NCBI GenBank assembly: GCA_023238725.1
Contig: CM041531.1
Coordinates: 18,002,643 to 18,066,642, forward strand
Direction of reading: 5' to 3'
DNA from: Scortum barcoo
Lineage: Eukaryota; Chordata; Actinopteri; Centrarchiformes; Terapontidae
Length of the DNA: 64,000 nt
Shown: positions 48,494-61,338 of the stretch, piece after piece
Position numbering within the stretch: position 1 is the first letter of the stretch
Layout: every line of letters starts with the position of its first letter
The notes under the pieces: generated by a model
The model's database searches: none
Seen by the model: only the letters and a program-made list of their open reading frames with translations
Told to the model about the DNA's origin: nothing
Made by a program: the position numbers and the translations under genes

Positions 48494-48568
48494 GTACCCT
48501 GAACCCACCACCACCACCACTCACCATCCTCCCTAGTGTGGCCCAGTTCTCAGATGAAGGAATAAAAG
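48494..48568 (+). CDS. chst8: Second coding exon, proline-rich stem of the CHST8-like enzyme
   Basis: Flanked by an acceptor (GCAAATGCAG, AG at 48492-48493; the pyrimidine tract is mediocre) and a good donor (AAAAG then GTGAGC, GT at 48569). It is 75 nt, phase 1 in and phase 1 out. Joined to the base left by the 23.6 kb exon it reads 25 residues without a stop: Gly-Thr-Leu-Asn, five Pro from CCA codons, then LTILPSVAQFSDEGIK. A proline-rich, poorly conserved lumenal stem between anchor and catalytic domain is usual for this family. Because it is symmetric, skipping it would keep the frame. I cannot match it residue by residue to a known CHST8. The triplet run could vary in length between individuals. 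Confidence 0.55.
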
Positions 48569-49859
48569 GTGAGCAGTATTTTGGGTAAAAGGTATTCCAG
48601 AGAAGAAATCAAACAAACAAACAGACAAACAAACATCATCATCATCATGTATTTAAGGTACTTTACATTTTAACCCCAAGCAAGATTATCCTGGATAATC
48701 CCATTCCTGTTGATACATTGCATTAAACTACTTCAACCACATAGTCGGTATGACAGCAGTATCGAGTTACATGAAGTAGTTCCTCAGATATTATTATAAA
48801 TGACTATATTATAGCATTCCATATACACGACTATAGTATTAGTGTACACAGGCAGTATATGCAGACATTAAGTTGGTCATCATTAAATGTTTTTAGTTGA
48901 AATTACGATGTGATTATAGGATACACTATGTATTATCCTGGTATACACAATATATTATATCTGTGAGGTAATCATAGTCAGACTACAGTAGAGATTTTAG
49001 CCTGCAAAGATCAATTTGGTATTAATAATTAGGGTTGTCAAATGTGTTTTTCAGGTGTGATCTGTTACAGCTTTGTGGCCTATATGAGTGATATATGAGA
49101 GCCCAATATTCTGTTTTTTTTCCCCAAAATCTCTTCTGGCAAGCTTAGTTCCATTGTTGGCTGGACTGAAGCCTGCACCAAATGGCAGACAATACCAAAA
49201 TCAATCATTGGATTGTTTGAGATCTTATTTTTTGTTAATGTTTTGCCCTTGCTCTGTTATGCTTCATGAGCCTATTATAGAGAATATAGTGAATTTACCT
49301 TAATGCAAGTCTGTTTGTAAGATATTCAGACACTTTGCATTGCTGTATGCCAAATTGAGAAAATGAGTGTGTAGTTATGATGCTGGTGGTTGTAGGTGTG
49401 ATTTGTGAGGACAGCAGGATTTGGCTGGTTTGGTTCTTGGATACCTGTTTTAATTTTGAAGGTGTCATGGGGCTAATCGAATAAACATCTGTGCTGTGAT
49501 GTGCTGGCCTATTTTCACCTGCCCCTCAATCTACTATACAGTCTGTTTCTACAAAGATGCTCAGTCCAGTATTGCACATTACTGCTCCACAAATCCTGTG
49601 TCTTTGAACAATCTTTGTTTTAGAGTTTGAAAAACTTCCCAGGTAAGTGTTTGTTAACTCACTGAATCATCACATTATCTTCGGGAGTCTGAGCTGCTTC
49701 TCATTTCATGGTTGTCCTCTCCTCTGCAGGCTGTTATTGTACTGTGACAGACAGATGAGTTCATAATCTCTTAGGTTACACCTTCTCAATGAATATCAGT
49801 CACCTATGGTGTATAGTATATAAACTAGGTGAGACGAGGGGAAATAGCTATTTTAAAAA
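48569..49859. other. Putative intron 3, left part
   Basis: It holds the CAAA/CAT simple repeat at 48610-48648. A 19-nt segment at 49623-49641 has a good acceptor (TTTGTTTTAG) and a perfect GTAAGT donor. As a microexon it would be open from the 48.5 kb exon, but it exits in a different phase. No other exon is seen. Confidence 0.35.
48610..48648. repeat. CAAA and CAT simple repeat
   Basis: Several CAAA units with one CAGA variant, followed by five CAT units. It starts about 40 bp after the donor of the second coding exon. Confidence 0.9.
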
Positions 49860-50480
49860 TCACATTTGGTTAATGAGCCCTGCATTTCCACAGCAGCGCC
49901 AGGGAGCGCATTGGAATATATGAATATCTACATACTTGGAGGGCTCCTGTTCAGCAGGAAAGTTCCCTGTTTTCGGCCCATGGCACCTCCTGTTATGAAG
50001 GTCTTAGGGGGCCATGAAGAAGGGAGAAGGGGAGAGTCATTAAGAGTAGTCTTCCTCGGCAGCAGAGAGGGTCAGCAGTTTAGATTAGCATTTTAATGAG
50101 AGGAGCACTGGGAAAGCACAGCAGGATGACCTATCAGGTGACACTCAGAGTATGTAAATGATTAATTACAGTATCTAGAATGCATTGGGATCCTTTGTTG
50201 TGTTAAGTGAATGAGGGGCTTGTCAGAATGCAATTCCAGTATTGATACCATCTCCCTGTATCACAGCTTTCCTCCAGTCATCCGCCAAATGGAATGTCAT
50301 GATAATTAAGTGGAAATTAATGAGATTTCTCAAGGTAATATTTAAGAACATTGTCCAGTGAAAGCTGCTATTAAAGCATGCCGTAGAGCCATGGGCGCCT
50401 GTTAGGCTCAAAAGAAGACAGATTTTCATTGTTTTATCGCCTTTTAATGAAATCCTCATTATATGTAACTTGGCAACAGC
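49860..50480. promoter_or_regulatory. Possible conserved non-coding block
   Basis: Complex sequence without simple repeats. It includes ATGTAAAT (one mismatch from the POU octamer) at 50152-50159, TAATTA at 50163-50168, CTTTGTT (SOX-like) at 50193-50199, TTTTAATGAG and GATAATTAAGTGG. Clustered POU, SOX and homeodomain-like cores fit a neural or developmental enhancer. Unverified. Confidence 0.28.
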
Positions 50481-53400
50481 CTCTAATCAAAGGTTTGTTT
50501 TGCAGGAAAAAAAAATAGATTAGCAAATCCTGTGAAGTTATGTACAAATTAATTTGACCTTGCAGGAGAACAAGCTAAAATATGCATAGTATTTTCATAA
50601 ATGGTGTATCAGTCAGTATCCCATGCTTTTCCTCTTTACCCTAAAACAGTAAAGCAAACACAATATGACAGCAGTCTTAAAATTTGTGGCCAATGACAAT
50701 GATGAATCTCTCCCAGCGTTGGCTTTTAATATACCATTTAATTACGTCAATTTGGAAATTAGTGCCACCTCCCGTTTAACTGTTTCCTGCACAGGCACGG
50801 ATTAGCATACAAATTTGTGTAAGCAGTAAACCCCACTTGTAGCAGGACCTGATTTTGATTTGAATCACACCCAACTATATGAAATCATCTGAATCATTTG
50901 ATCACAGGTTAGAAAAAGGGCAATAAAAAAAGTGAAATAAAAGTTAACCATATTTCCTATTTGTCACTCAGTGGAACAAAAAGGGAAACATTACTTTGTT
51001 GATCAGGCAATGAAAAATAATTTGGGAGAAAGAGTGGATGTACTTTATGAAACCGCATTTACTGCGGCTCATTACAGTATTAAAAATGTGTCGGTAATCT
51101 GTATTGAGGACTTGAACTTTAACCTTGTTCCCTCAGAGCTTTTTAAAATTTGATACGTGTCTGACTTGCAGTGCCAAGGCAAGCTGTTTTGATTGACAGG
51201 GAGGGCATGGATATCCAATATGTGATTTTAGGGTCCTTCTTGTAGATGATCTGTGGGGTGGTGCGAGGCAAGCTGTGTTTGACAGAATGTAAATAAGTTT
51301 GTAACAGTGTGTCTCTTCAGCTAGACACAACTGCATCAGTGGTGCAGAAGTCTGCAAACCACATCTTCTCAGTATCACACCAGGTCTACACATCAGGTAA
51401 CCCTGATATGGTGCGTCCCCAGTGGAGAGATTCACAGTGGGGTTAGAAACAGGGAGTTCTCCTCACACAAGCTGCAATTGTAAGATGAAGTTTAGTGTAG
51501 GAGAGAGAGTGTGCCAGGTACACTCAGGCCAGAGAGGACGACGATCATGTGATGATACTATGCAGCAAGGTCGTTTAGATGAAATCTAGTCCATGCGGTG
51601 AAATGTGAACCTTCAAAATGTCACGTACAGTAGATACAAGGATATCTTCATTCACCTTTTATGTTCGGGGCAAAAAATAATTCTCATTCAAAACCTTTTC
51701 ACAGCTGAAATGCCAATAAGTCTTATATTTTTCAGCAGGAAACTAAATCATACACAGCAATACATCTACAAAAGTAACCTTATTTAATGTAACCCTTCTC
51801 ACTGTTTAATCATTGTAGGCGCTCCATTTAAAGCATGCTGTATTATTGTATGTGTTAATTTTGACCGCTGCATGGCATGTCTGATGATTTCCCAATATGC
51901 AGAATATCAAGACTATCTCAGATTAAGATCATGTTTTTGTGCAGCCAATTATGTCCTCCTGTGCGCACAAACCACTCTTATAGAATTCAAGGCCAGTGTA
52001 GCAAAACCTTGAACAAAACTCAGGCTCATAGTGTATACATGTAATTACCACCCAGGGACTGTGTTTAGTGGTTCATGGCATCCAAAACACCGCCTGCCCT
52101 GTTCTTTCTTAATTACTCTAATTATACTGCTGATTCTGTTTGCAGCTTTTACTTCTGATTACTTCCTGAGAACAAGCCAGTGGGAAACAATCTGATACAT
52201 GCTCACAAGAAGCAGAAAAAGCTCTCACTGCAACCTTGTGCCCAGTGCAGACCAAATTCAGATTCGAATCATGCACCTGTTGTGTATTGATGCTTTGTGT
52301 GGCCATATGAAAAACAACACATCGTACATGGTACCTTCGAGAAATATTAGTATAATGCAGATTAATGGATTGGTTGTATGTTTTAGCTGATAACAGTTGG
52401 TTTTGAAGTTAATGGTGTGTCAAATTGCATAGTTTAGGCCACAAAATCATTTTCATTTGAACTTTGTAATCATTTTTGTTTGACTTCAGTGCCATAGTTA
52501 TTGCTACAGCAGAGCAGTATTGGCCCGTTATAGAAAATGCTGAACACGTTGAAGTGTTTCAGGTGTAACAGCTGATCGACTCAGGGTTAGTAAGATTTTA
52601 TTTCCTCAAATAAAAGAATAGGACAAGCTCCAGCTTTATTGCCAGTGGTGTTGCATTGTTTGCTGTACAGGCCTGAACATCAACATTTCTCTCATGGCCC
52701 ACACTAGCACATTAATAATGGGAAATGATGGGAAAATTAATATTGTAAGTCACCATGTGTTTTATTTCTATAACACAGAAGTGCACACCCTTCATTTATA
52801 CTATGATCACCCTCCTCACAGTGCCTGATTTCATTTTCATTCTGCACCCCACTGTAGACCTGCATGTGGAGGTAATTCATGGCAATATTGACACCAATGT
52901 TGAATGCATTTCACCACTAACAACTGCTTGTGTAAAACTTCCACTTATTTTATGGATCATGTGGTGTGCATATATCCATACAATATTGACCTTGAGCTGA
53001 ATAAAGTGCAGGCAATACTAACTCCAGGGGTCCTGTCCTGTGTTTGAACCCCTACTCTTACAATCAATAAAGTATCACAAAAAATAAAGTTATGTCATCT
53101 ATCACCGCTACACATACATTTTGGCGTTCTTCCAATATCAAGAATGTCATGTGTGGCGAATATAGATGACAGGGGATCTGTAAGTCAGACTATCCCATTT
53201 TCACAAGATAATAAACTCATAGCTCTAGATAACAGGGCATCTGGCAAAATGGGGAATTATTTTGTGCATCACTGTAACAAGAGAGCACATTGCTCACCAG
53301 GGAAATAAGACTGGTGGGTGCCAAATGTTCTAATTAATTCAGAGACTACCATCATGCCATGAAAATGCTCTGTAGATTAGCAGATTGGACCACAAACAAC

Positions 53401-53918
53401 AAAAACAGTGTCTTTTTTAATGAAAGTGCACACCGTGGTCATATTTCACTTAACGGCTGATGTCAACAGATGTTATGTTACGGACTCATGCTGGCTCTTT
53501 TATTTCTTCTGGCTTTGTTTCCTGTTTAGCACTCAAAGCTACACAAATCCCCTGATAAGTAGCAATGGAAGCTGCTGCATTCCTCAGCAGAGAGTTATTT
53601 ACTATGTCATTTGGAAAATTAAGTAAAAGAGGAAAAAAGACAGTTTTTGTTTGTTATGAAGCGGAAGACTTTCTATGGAGAGAGGATTTGTGCGCTGGAG
53701 ATAATGGTTTCCTCCTTGGAGACAACACACAGCATTATGCCAGACCCAGCTCAGTAAATGAAAGGTTTCATACAGTGAAGTGTTATCCCTCTGTAATAGC
53801 AACAGAACCACTCTACCAGCCAATAATGAATGAAACAGATAATAATGTAACCAACTACATTATTCAAATGATTCCTCAGCAGTCAGAGCTGTGTGTAATG
53901 ATGCTTTCTGTTTGACAG
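50481..53918. other. Putative intron 3; nothing firmly identified
   Basis: No recognisable elements or exons. A 116-codon + strand opening at 53565-53915 directly precedes the candidate exon at 53919 but lies in another frame and has no recognisable product. Confidence 0.35.
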
Positions 53919-54135
53919 TCTATGAAACTGCAACCATTCATTCCCAAGGCACACAGAATCCAGAAGTACATGACATGATTATGTATGCCTCTCATGTCAT
54001 TGGGGAAGGACAAGACCATGCTCTTCCAAGGCTCATAAAAAAGATTGATTTTTTCTTGAAAATCCTCCATCAGAATCTGAATAACTTTATTCTCCAAGTG
54101 CGGTTAACATACATGAATTTATCATGGTGGTGCAG
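53919..54135 (+). other. Candidate additional exon, frame-compatible
   Basis: Preceded by a good acceptor (GATGCTTTCTGTTTGACAG) and followed by a perfect donor (TGCAG then GTAAGT, GT at 54136). Entered in phase 1, as left by the exon at 48494-48568 (or directly by 23605-23764), the 217 nt stay open: 72 codons, leaving two bases (phase 2). The encoded segment begins VYETATIHSQGTQNPEV and ends VRLTYMNLSWWC. It does not resemble any part of CHST8 that I know, and the stem is not expected to be this hydrophobic. It may be a lineage-specific or alternative exon, a non-coding RNA exon, or chance. Confidence 0.2.
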
Positions 54136-55423
54136 GTAAGTAACAGTAACATGTAGTAACTTGAGCGAACAGTATGACAAACATCATCAGTGGTCCTAGT
54201 GCTCATCCCTGTAAGTAAAACTGTTATTTTCCATATTGCAACTTTGTGCATCAAAAAAATCATTTGAATATAATCAACAATCACTGTATTTTAGCAGGTG
54301 ATCATCAAAGGTCTCGTCATTGTTTAAACATGTTCTGCGAGATTTTCTGCTCCATAACTGAGTGACATCACAGGACCAATCCTACCAAAGCCAAAGCTTT
54401 GTCTTTCAACGAGGTAGTGATCTTGTACCTAATCCATAGGCCACCTCTCCTGACTGCTCCAGTAACTGTTCCAATATACAGTACACCTCTGTGAGAGGCA
54501 TATAAGATACAATTTTCTGATAACACTGTGCACAAAATAGCAGTTGCTCCAATTAAAAAGATCCTACCTGTGGCTGTGAGGTCTACATATTGCTGAGAAC
54601 ATGGCTTTGGCACAGGTGAGTGGGATGCTTAGTGTGAAGACAGATGACACAGCAGAAGCCAGTCTGCATCTCGCGGGATGACTGCATTATCCAGTCTGCC
54701 CACCCACTCGCAGGGAAGAGTGAAGGAACCAGCAGGGCAGATGGGACTAGAATCTGACTCATTTAAATAGGCCTTGGAGTTGCCAGTTGGCGTTTAGCCT
54801 GTGAACTGAGGCAGAAAATAACACCTTCTAAATAATGAAATAAGCCTTCATTTAATGAAAGATTCAGGCTCCATGTCCTTTTACTAAATCTGAAGGCCTT
54901 GGATGAGGATTATGTTACCATGGCAGAGGTTCCCCACATGCTAGCGAGTGATGTTGTGTACTATGAATATTACTCACTCTTTCTTTGCCTCTGTCTTCCC
55001 CTCAGTTATAGATGTTTGACTTTTCTTCTTCTGGCAAGAACAGAATTGTCTTAATTTGTCACATAAAATAGCAGCCTAGTTGTTGTTGACACGTTACAAG
55101 GCATCTGCGCAACAGGGGATTGACAATATACATGACACAACATAAGAGGACCTCACATTATGTGACAAATGGGACATATTGTGTGATAGAAGACTAAACG
55201 TAATGGAGGCATGACAAGTACAGACTCAAAGCCAAAGATGTGCATGCATCTGGAGAAGACTGGTAAATAAGATTTATTCTGCGAGCACTGTGGGGGCTGA
55301 AAACCCATCAAACCATAACTTATCATGTTCGTCTAATTAGCCTTTTCTACTGTGCGTTCCAGTGCCCTCACCAGCAGTCAAAAATTACACCTCATTAATA
55401 TTCTGCCATTACTTGGACAACTT
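54136..55423. other. Non-coding DNA, nothing identified
   Basis: A CACAG-GTGAGT donor-like site near 54616 has no convincing partner acceptor. No exon or element supported. Confidence 0.35.
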
Positions 55424-55558
55424 GCATAATTTTTCATAAGCATAATGTGACTTAACAACAGAAGACGTCAATTCACAGCAGTGCAGTCTGCAACACGCCT
55501 TGTTATTGCAAGTAAACATAATGTTTCACAAGAATAATGTGATTTAACAATCAAAGAC
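55424..55558 (+). repeat. Diverged direct repeat, about 43-bp units 92 bp apart
   Basis: 55424-55466 and 55516-55558 align without gaps. Shared core phrases are ATAATGTGA-TTAACAA and CATAAT-TTTCA-AAG, with roughly six to nine differences. The spacer between them is not related. It may be a small tandem duplication or two sites for the same factor. Confidence 0.75.
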
Positions 55559-57159
55559 ACTGCTTTGAAACCTCAAAGCCTCTATGGTTCCACGTTGAAG
55601 GGTTGCAAACACTCAGCTAACACTTTGAAGTACCTCCTCAGGCAGAGGTAGGAAGTAAGTACTTATAGCGACTCAAGAGTGTAACCCAATATACGGTAGA
55701 GGCCATACTATCAACTTATCGCAGCCGCCTGTTGTTGTCTGCCCTGCAATAGTCATCACCCAGTTGTACTCACAGCATCTGCCATTTGTGTGGGCCTTCT
55801 GTGAGTACCAAATGTCCTGGAGTGACTTTCTCTCTATATGTTCCATGGGCTTACACAATTGCATGACTGCTCCTGCATTGTATACTGTCCCAACGTTATG
55901 TTTCAAAAGGAACTACATAAACTTAGGAGAGCCAGATACTATTTCAGGATACTTTTAAGGTCTAATGCCCTCATTGCCATGTAGAAGTCAGCCTTGTGTT
56001 ATGTTATGTTTGAATGCATATAATTTTAGAAAGGTCAGTGGTGCATTACTGTAGGCCCTTTCTCAGAAAGGGAAGACTCAGTAATTGTTAGAAAGCAGGG
56101 CACAGCAGTGTAGGAGGGCATGCCACTTTCTGGAAGACAGCAACAAGGCAAACAAAAGTGGCCAGCCATTGGTTAGTTTGTGAAGGGAACCCAACTACTT
56201 GCCACGGCCAAGGGTTGCCTGGGATTACGCCTTATTGTCTCAAGTTGTAATATGATGCAAAACAGACAGTGCTGTCTTCAGCAGGGGTATTGTGGGTAAC
56301 ACTGGACTCTCAGCAACTGACCTTCTTGTAGTTTTGTAAATGAGTAGTAGGCGGTGACAAGGTCATTCGGTTCTCCCACCACTGTCCCTATGGGTTCAGT
56401 TTGTGTCTGACTGTGTGCAGATTGCAGTAGGCTAACATACTTTGACTGCAACTTTTGTGTGGACTAAAAGGGACTCCATAGAGGATATTTTTTGTGCTGA
56501 GCATTGGACTTTATTTTTGGACTCCTTGGACCTATCAAATGACTCATTATGATAATTTGGTAAATGAACTGTGGGGAGCTGAGTTTGCATGGCATCCAGA
56601 TAAAGAACATTTCAATGTGCTTTTGCTGGTTGTTAGATGACTCTTTTCATCTATGGATATCCATTATAGGGTTTGGTTTTAATTACCTTTGAAATGCTCA
56701 AACCTGATTCAGAGTGAGTGGTAGCATTACAATAACAAATCAGCTCTTAGTACTGTATGGCAATGAGCATTCATTGTAGAAGTTAAGACCTTGAATCAAT
56801 TAAAATTTGAAGATTGTTTTCTTCAACTATCACTAACCAGATAAATGATAAAAAACAAAAAAAATCATGATTTTCTATCACTAAAATATAATTGATCTTG
56901 ATTTCATATTTTTAATTTTCCTTAGATTGGTTAATCTACTTTTAATAAATTAGAAAATTATAATAATTATAATAATAATTAGAAAGTAGCCCATGATGGT
57001 GGAAACCATATACGGATACAGACATAATGTGTAGGCATTCTCTACCTTTAAATGTTTATTTAATATAATCAAAGCCTCCCCCTTTCAATGAATATTCCAT
57101 GAAATGTCCCCAGTGTTTTACACATTGTTATGAAAAAAACAAATTGGCTTGTAGCTCAG
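55559..57159. other. Non-coding DNA, nothing identified
   Basis: Contains short AT-rich patches near 56940-56985. No exon or dispersed element recognised. Confidence 0.4.
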
Positions 57160-58010
57160 AGCAAAAATGAGGTTCTACAAACAAAGCAGGAGAATTATTA
57201 TCAGAAGTAAGGGGCTCTTTGACAAGATCCCATCCTCAGCAGAGGTCAGATGTCTTGGGTCTGAGGCGCTCCCCGCTGATTGGATTATTCTGCTATTCAA
57301 GCAGAAGCGCTGCTTGGCACACAAATGTAAAGTGAGAAAATTCAATGTGTAAGGCCAGATGAGATGCTAATAGAAAAGAAGAATTGCCCTCGGAAGAAAT
57401 TCAAAGGGGAGGCAATGCATATAAGATATTTTGAGACTGAGGGGCAAGGCTGATGTCTAATGCCATCTCAGCTCTGCTGCTGTAAAAGGAGGATGAGACT
57501 CAGAGTGAGATAATCACACTGCATGATCAGCTTTTATGTAGGCAATCATCACAGCAATAATCCCTTCCTATCCAAACAATTTCAGCATTGGCATGCTTGT
57601 AGCTAGCCAGCCGGCCTGCACCAGTCACTGACCAACATCTTTGGAAAGCGTTTTACTGTAGCTCTTCCATCTCCTTTGTCCCGCCCGCTCTAACACAGAA
57701 ACCTGATTTTACCCCAAAGCTGTAATCCCACCAAAACTGATCCTACTACACAAACTCGTGGCAAAGTCTGCTCTGCACAGGGGCCGTCTTTAATCAGCCG
57801 ATGTAAGCAGAGCCATAGTCACAGCAAGAAAAGCTGTTCCTCACACTAAATTAGCCTGTCAATCACAACACATTCCCAGACTGTCCCATTTCCCTCTGCT
57901 GCTGATTAATGGCATGAAGTGAGTTTATCAATGTGCCATATGCAGAACGCAATTCATTACTCTCATCTCCAGGATTCAGCAAAAAGCATGTCCTGCCTCT
58001 GTCTTTGTGA
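57160..58010. promoter_or_regulatory. Possible conserved non-coding block
   Basis: About 850 bp without simple repeats, including GGCGCTCCCCGCTGATTGGA, AAGCAGAAGCGCTGCTTGGC, GCTAGCCAGCCGGCCTGCAC and CTGCTGATTAATGGCATGA. GCAGAAGCGCTGC is an imperfect palindrome. Texture only. Confidence 0.22.
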
Positions 58011-59650
58011 CTGTCCACAAGCAGGGGAGATATCGCATGCACACAGTAATGGTGCTTGTTAGTATGCTAATGTAAATATCATTTTAGCACACACCTACAA
58101 TTTCCAAGAAACATGTTATGAGACAAGCACGAATACCCTCCAGGTTGACATGCATCATAGAAGAGGCACACCAAGAAGGGTGGCCATTAATCAAATCATC
58201 CACAACTAACAAGGCAAACTTATTTTTCTTTCTCGATTAGCAAATATGAGCCTGGGGATTCACAGCTGGTTACATATGTAGTCACCCTGGGGTGACTTTA
58301 TACAAAGCTGCTTTGAACACATTGATCAAGTTCTGTTTATTTGCTAATCTGCTTATTATTTTAGAGACTTTCTCACTGATGATTTATGAAAAAGCCCATG
58401 TAATATTTGCCGTTCTCATTTATTGTTTAATCAGTGCAGTTAAGGAGATTCTCAGTAGGTTCATTGTCAAGGTTGATCCTCTATTTTCAAATACATTTTT
58501 ACAAATTGGAAAACATGCATTCCTAAATTGTGGCAATTTATGATCTACTCAATAAAATGTCCATTCTAATTAGGCTAAAACGTTCCATTGATTTAGTGGG
58601 GAAATAATTTTCTCAATCACTTAACCAAGCACTGCACAAATGATTCAGAGCTTTGGATCTGAAGATTGATAACTTATGAGGAGCAAAGTGATTTTTTATT
58701 CCATATTACATCCCGCTGTCAGATTGTCATTTGGATTCAGTGCTGCTTCACTCACTTCATCTTATGACATGGAAGTTTAATGAACATAGGCAGCTGTATG
58801 CTTTGCATATAACCCACATGTGGCAGTGACACCAGAGTGCCCTTACACTATCATCCGCTGTTGTTATAAGTAACAGCACCATATCTGATGAACCAAAGCC
58901 TCAGTGACTCTCGGAGAGACCCTAAATAGCTTGTGTTTTTTATCCTTGTGTCTCTAACTTTATCTTGGCAGCTGTGCAATGTCGTCTTAGAGAGAGCTCC
59001 CCAGTGAGGTCTTAGAAAGGGCGAGAACAGAGAGACACTTCATGGTAAAGAGCTGGAACAAGCCCAAGGAGAAACCAGTGTTATAGAGAGGGAGAGTGAA
59101 ATATTGGCCCAAGAGTGCTGGAAAATCTCATACCAGACCATATACTTTACTACTATGTAGTACATACACTTTTGCCATAAACTAGTTTGGCTGCATAATG
59201 GACATATGCAGCACATGGTTTTGACTTAATCCTATTTTCCCAGTCTGTCATGGAATAAATAACATTATCTGTCCTTTTATACATACATAAATGATGTATG
59301 TGCAGTATGTGCCAGTTGGCAACACCACAGCTAGGTATCAGTGCTGATGTTGATGTGGCTTCATGCTCTCTATGGCTACTAGATAGTGGCTTTTACATTA
59401 TTAATAACAGTTCCAACTTAACATTTATTACACAAAGAGTGAAGATTATTGCAGCTAATGTGTGTGGTGGCAAATATAATTCCTTTAAGAAGACATTGAG
59501 AATGAAAGAGAATTAGGTTTACGGGCATGATTACTGAGACTGACTAGTGTCATGTTTTCACTGTCATAGTTGCACCTTGCTCATTTCTCTTCAGCTACGT
59601 CCAGGTTCCTCCTCCTTTTAGGATAAATTTGGATTGTCTTTTTTTCAAGA

Positions 59651-59671
59651 TAGGGTTAGGGTTATAGGGTT
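59651..59671 (+). repeat. Short telomere-like repeat
   Basis: TAGGGTTAGGGTTATAGGGT: two perfect TTAGGG-type units and a third after a two-base interruption. It is opposite in orientation to the one at 15402-15419. Confidence 0.6.
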
Positions 59672-61312
59672 TTGAAACCTATAGGATGACCAAAGGTCAC
59701 AATTTGTGTAGAGTAGTCATATAGCTTTTTGAATATTTGTCCTGCATCCTGAAGCAGGAGACAAGTGTCCTGAATTGTAATAAACACATGCTTTATAAAT
59801 AAACGATGTGTGATTTATTTGTCCATGAATCATTAATTCCTAATATAATGTGCAAACATCAGCACATAGCCCTGTCTGCTCTAAAAGTCTCCTCTCCCAG
59901 CCTGTGAGCAGCGAGAGAGTTTCTATGGTTACAAAGACTCTCCTACATTTACATGTGTACCTGCACCTGTGCACCATTGTCTGTGCTTGCAAAATTGAGG
60001 TGTGAATACAGTGCACTTTTTGTAAACTGGCATCAGACAATTTGGTATAATAAGCTTTAGATGTAGAGCTGTGTTTTACATGGTCAGAGTGGGTGGCCTG
60101 AGACATCTTCATCTGACTTTCAATTTTGCCAGAAAAGTCTTATAATTAGTCTTAAGTATTATTTAGGAAAATGTGGGAATGTGGGAGAAAATGTAAAATA
60201 AAAAAAATGTATTGTTGCAGAATTCACAGACCTGAATTTACAAAAAAAAAATTTTACAACAAAGACCCAAAAGACATGATTAGAATACAGAATCATTAGT
60301 TTCTGTTATAGTTCAATATATATGATTCTCATACATAACATTCATTTGTGTATCAGTTGTATTCCTTTGCACAGGGTGCATGTTGACCTAATCTGTCTAG
60401 CATTTGTACAATTCTTTTGTATGGCAATTAGCTGTTTAGTTTTACTGAAGTTCTACAGTGAATCTAAGACTATCTCACTGACAAGTCTACATGATTTCCC
60501 ACATTGGAAGACACTTAGTGATCCCAAGGGTGAGATCACAGATATTTACACACACTTATTACATAAACACATACAACATGTGATATTATGCCAGGATTAT
60601 ACCATTTGATATTTTCTAAACAGAGTTGCTATTTAAACTATTTAATAATTTGGATTTAACTGTGTTTTCTATAAGCTTGGACCTGTAGAGTACATGGAGT
60701 AAGAAGTGCAGCCATATACACACCATCATGGAGAAATGTCACCCTATACCATATCCGTGAATCCGATTTATTTTCCTCTATGAGAGATACAAGTGGGAGA
60801 ACCATGTGGGAAATTACATCAAATTACAGTTTCATCTACAGACTAATAGCAGTGTATGTTCAGATATTGGTTCTATTATCATCGTGGAAGTGCAGATTGT
60901 GATCCCTTGTGAATTCAGTGTCGGCAGCTATTACTTCTTATTTGATTTGCATGTCAAATGAATCTAGAGTGCCCCCCACCCACCCCCCTCATTTACCAGT
61001 CTATTACTGTAACAGCTATTGAGTTGATTGACACACATCTACGCTCCCTATGCCTGTGCCTACTCTGTCTTACTACAATGCGGCAATGTCTGATCAAAGA
61101 TTCTCAGTGTACAGTAATTAGAGCCTCTCTGTCTTTTATATCTTTTATGAATATGAACAGCAATGCACAAAAATGAAGTATTTCATGACATTCATGGGAT
61201 GAACAAGTTGACAGGGCTGAGAGATGCTATCTGTGGATGAGAAAATGAAGGCAACCATTGTTCTGTATCTGTTTTGTATATTCAGTGGAAGACATATAAC
61301 ACATCTATAACA

Positions 61313-61338
61313 GTGTGTGTGTGTGTGTGTGTGTGTGT
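61313..61338. repeat. TG microsatellite
   Basis: Thirteen TG units followed by a T tract. Confidence 0.95.
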
